From: a virus
Strand: one strand, 5' to 3'
IMG/VR virus record: IMGVR_UViG_3300021379_002405
Span: 1-23,215 of that record
Length of the DNA: 23,215 bases
Shown piece after piece: positions 23,032 to 23,215 of this stretch. How positions within the stretch are numbered: position 1 is the first letter of the stretch; every line of letters begins with the position of its first letter. Below the pieces are notes generated by a model. The model was not told the DNA's origin. It searched no databases and worked only from the letters and a program-made list of their open reading frames with translations. The translations under genes were made by a program, and so were the position numbers.

Positions 23032-23215
23032 TTATTCCTTTGTGGTATCGAACCAATCGAGAACGACCTGAGGTTTTGTTTTGACATAGGGATCATCATC
23101 TGACCCGTCATTGTTCATGCCATCCTCTTGTGAGAAAAATACAATTTCCATGTCGTCCACATACATGACGTAACGCCATGTCCTCATACCAAAACCGACA
23201 TGCCTTTTATTGACA
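23032..23215 (-). CDS. Peroxiredoxin, Prx5-like, C-terminal part (5' end outside window)
   Basis: The last 60 codons of a gene entering from the right edge. The segment HVGFGMRTWRYVMYVDDMEI matches the Prx5-type pattern 'G.GMRSWRY.M.V..G....', and the following acidic stretch, DDDPYVKTKPQVVLDWF, matches the family's 'GDPFEVSDADTMLKYL' end. The Arg in MRTWRY is the conserved active-site arginine of peroxiredoxins. The peroxidatic Cys lies upstream and cannot be checked. The enzyme would reduce peroxides with a thiol donor, plausibly to protect the infected cell. It reads into the small-gene/phosphatase cluster with no gap. Confidence 0.72.
   Translation of the reverse strand, partial: VNKRHVGFGMRTWRYVMYVDDMEIVFFSQEDGMNNDGSDDDPYVKTKPQVVLDWFDTTKE

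Overview
The window looks like the structural (late) region plus the start of a replication/transcription region of a T4-like myovirus of the marine type (cyanophage or pelagiphage relatives). The evidence is a near-continuous run of recognisable T4 tail and baseplate proteins (gp6, gp25, gp5, gp27, gp53, gp48, gp4, a gp54-like tube protein, gp26/gp51-like chaperones and a tape measure). It is followed by gp32 and gp33, with several large proteins in between that have no T4 counterpart I recognise. The DNA is moderately AT-rich and tightly packed. No tRNA, CRISPR array, insertion sequence or integrase is visible. The host cannot be read from the sequence.

Left block, minus strand, about 15176 down to 1. 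Gene order in the direction of transcription is gp48 (tube cap), gp53 (wedge), gp27-like hub, gp5-like spike, a 158-residue hydrophobic protein, an 1132-residue protein, a small 91-residue protein, a 1557-residue protein with fibronectin-III-like repeats, gp25 (wedge) and gp6 (wedge, cut by the window edge). Most junctions overlap by one to a few bases (TAATG or ATGA), so this is one translationally coupled operon that builds the baseplate hub, spike, inner wedge and probably a lineage-specific outer baseplate.

Divergent control region, 15177 to 15216. A perfect 8-bp inverted repeat (CCTAAATA pointing both ways) sits between gp48 and gp4 and looks like back-to-back T4-type late promoters.

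Middle block, plus strand, 15217 to 20415: gp4 (head completion, PD-(D/E)XK nuclease fold), a basic 224-residue protein, a gp54-like tube initiator, a gp26-like hub chaperone, a 68-codon -1 frame extension reached by a probable programmed ribosomal frameshift (gp51-like), and a 794-residue tape-measure protein. The G/GT-like chaperone pair just before the tape measure is the classic arrangement of long-tailed phages. I consider the frameshift the most noteworthy item in the window.

A gene-free convergent gap of 138 bases (20416 to 20553) holds two perfect hairpins, probably terminators for the two converging operons.

Right block, minus strand, 23215 down to 20554: C-terminus of a peroxiredoxin, two small unknown proteins, a soluble PAP2-family phosphatase with a complete catalytic signature, then a host-sigma70-type promoter driving gp33 (late-transcription co-activator) and gp32 (ssDNA-binding protein). 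This block is the early/middle part of the programme. gp33 made here would help switch on the late promoters of the other two blocks.
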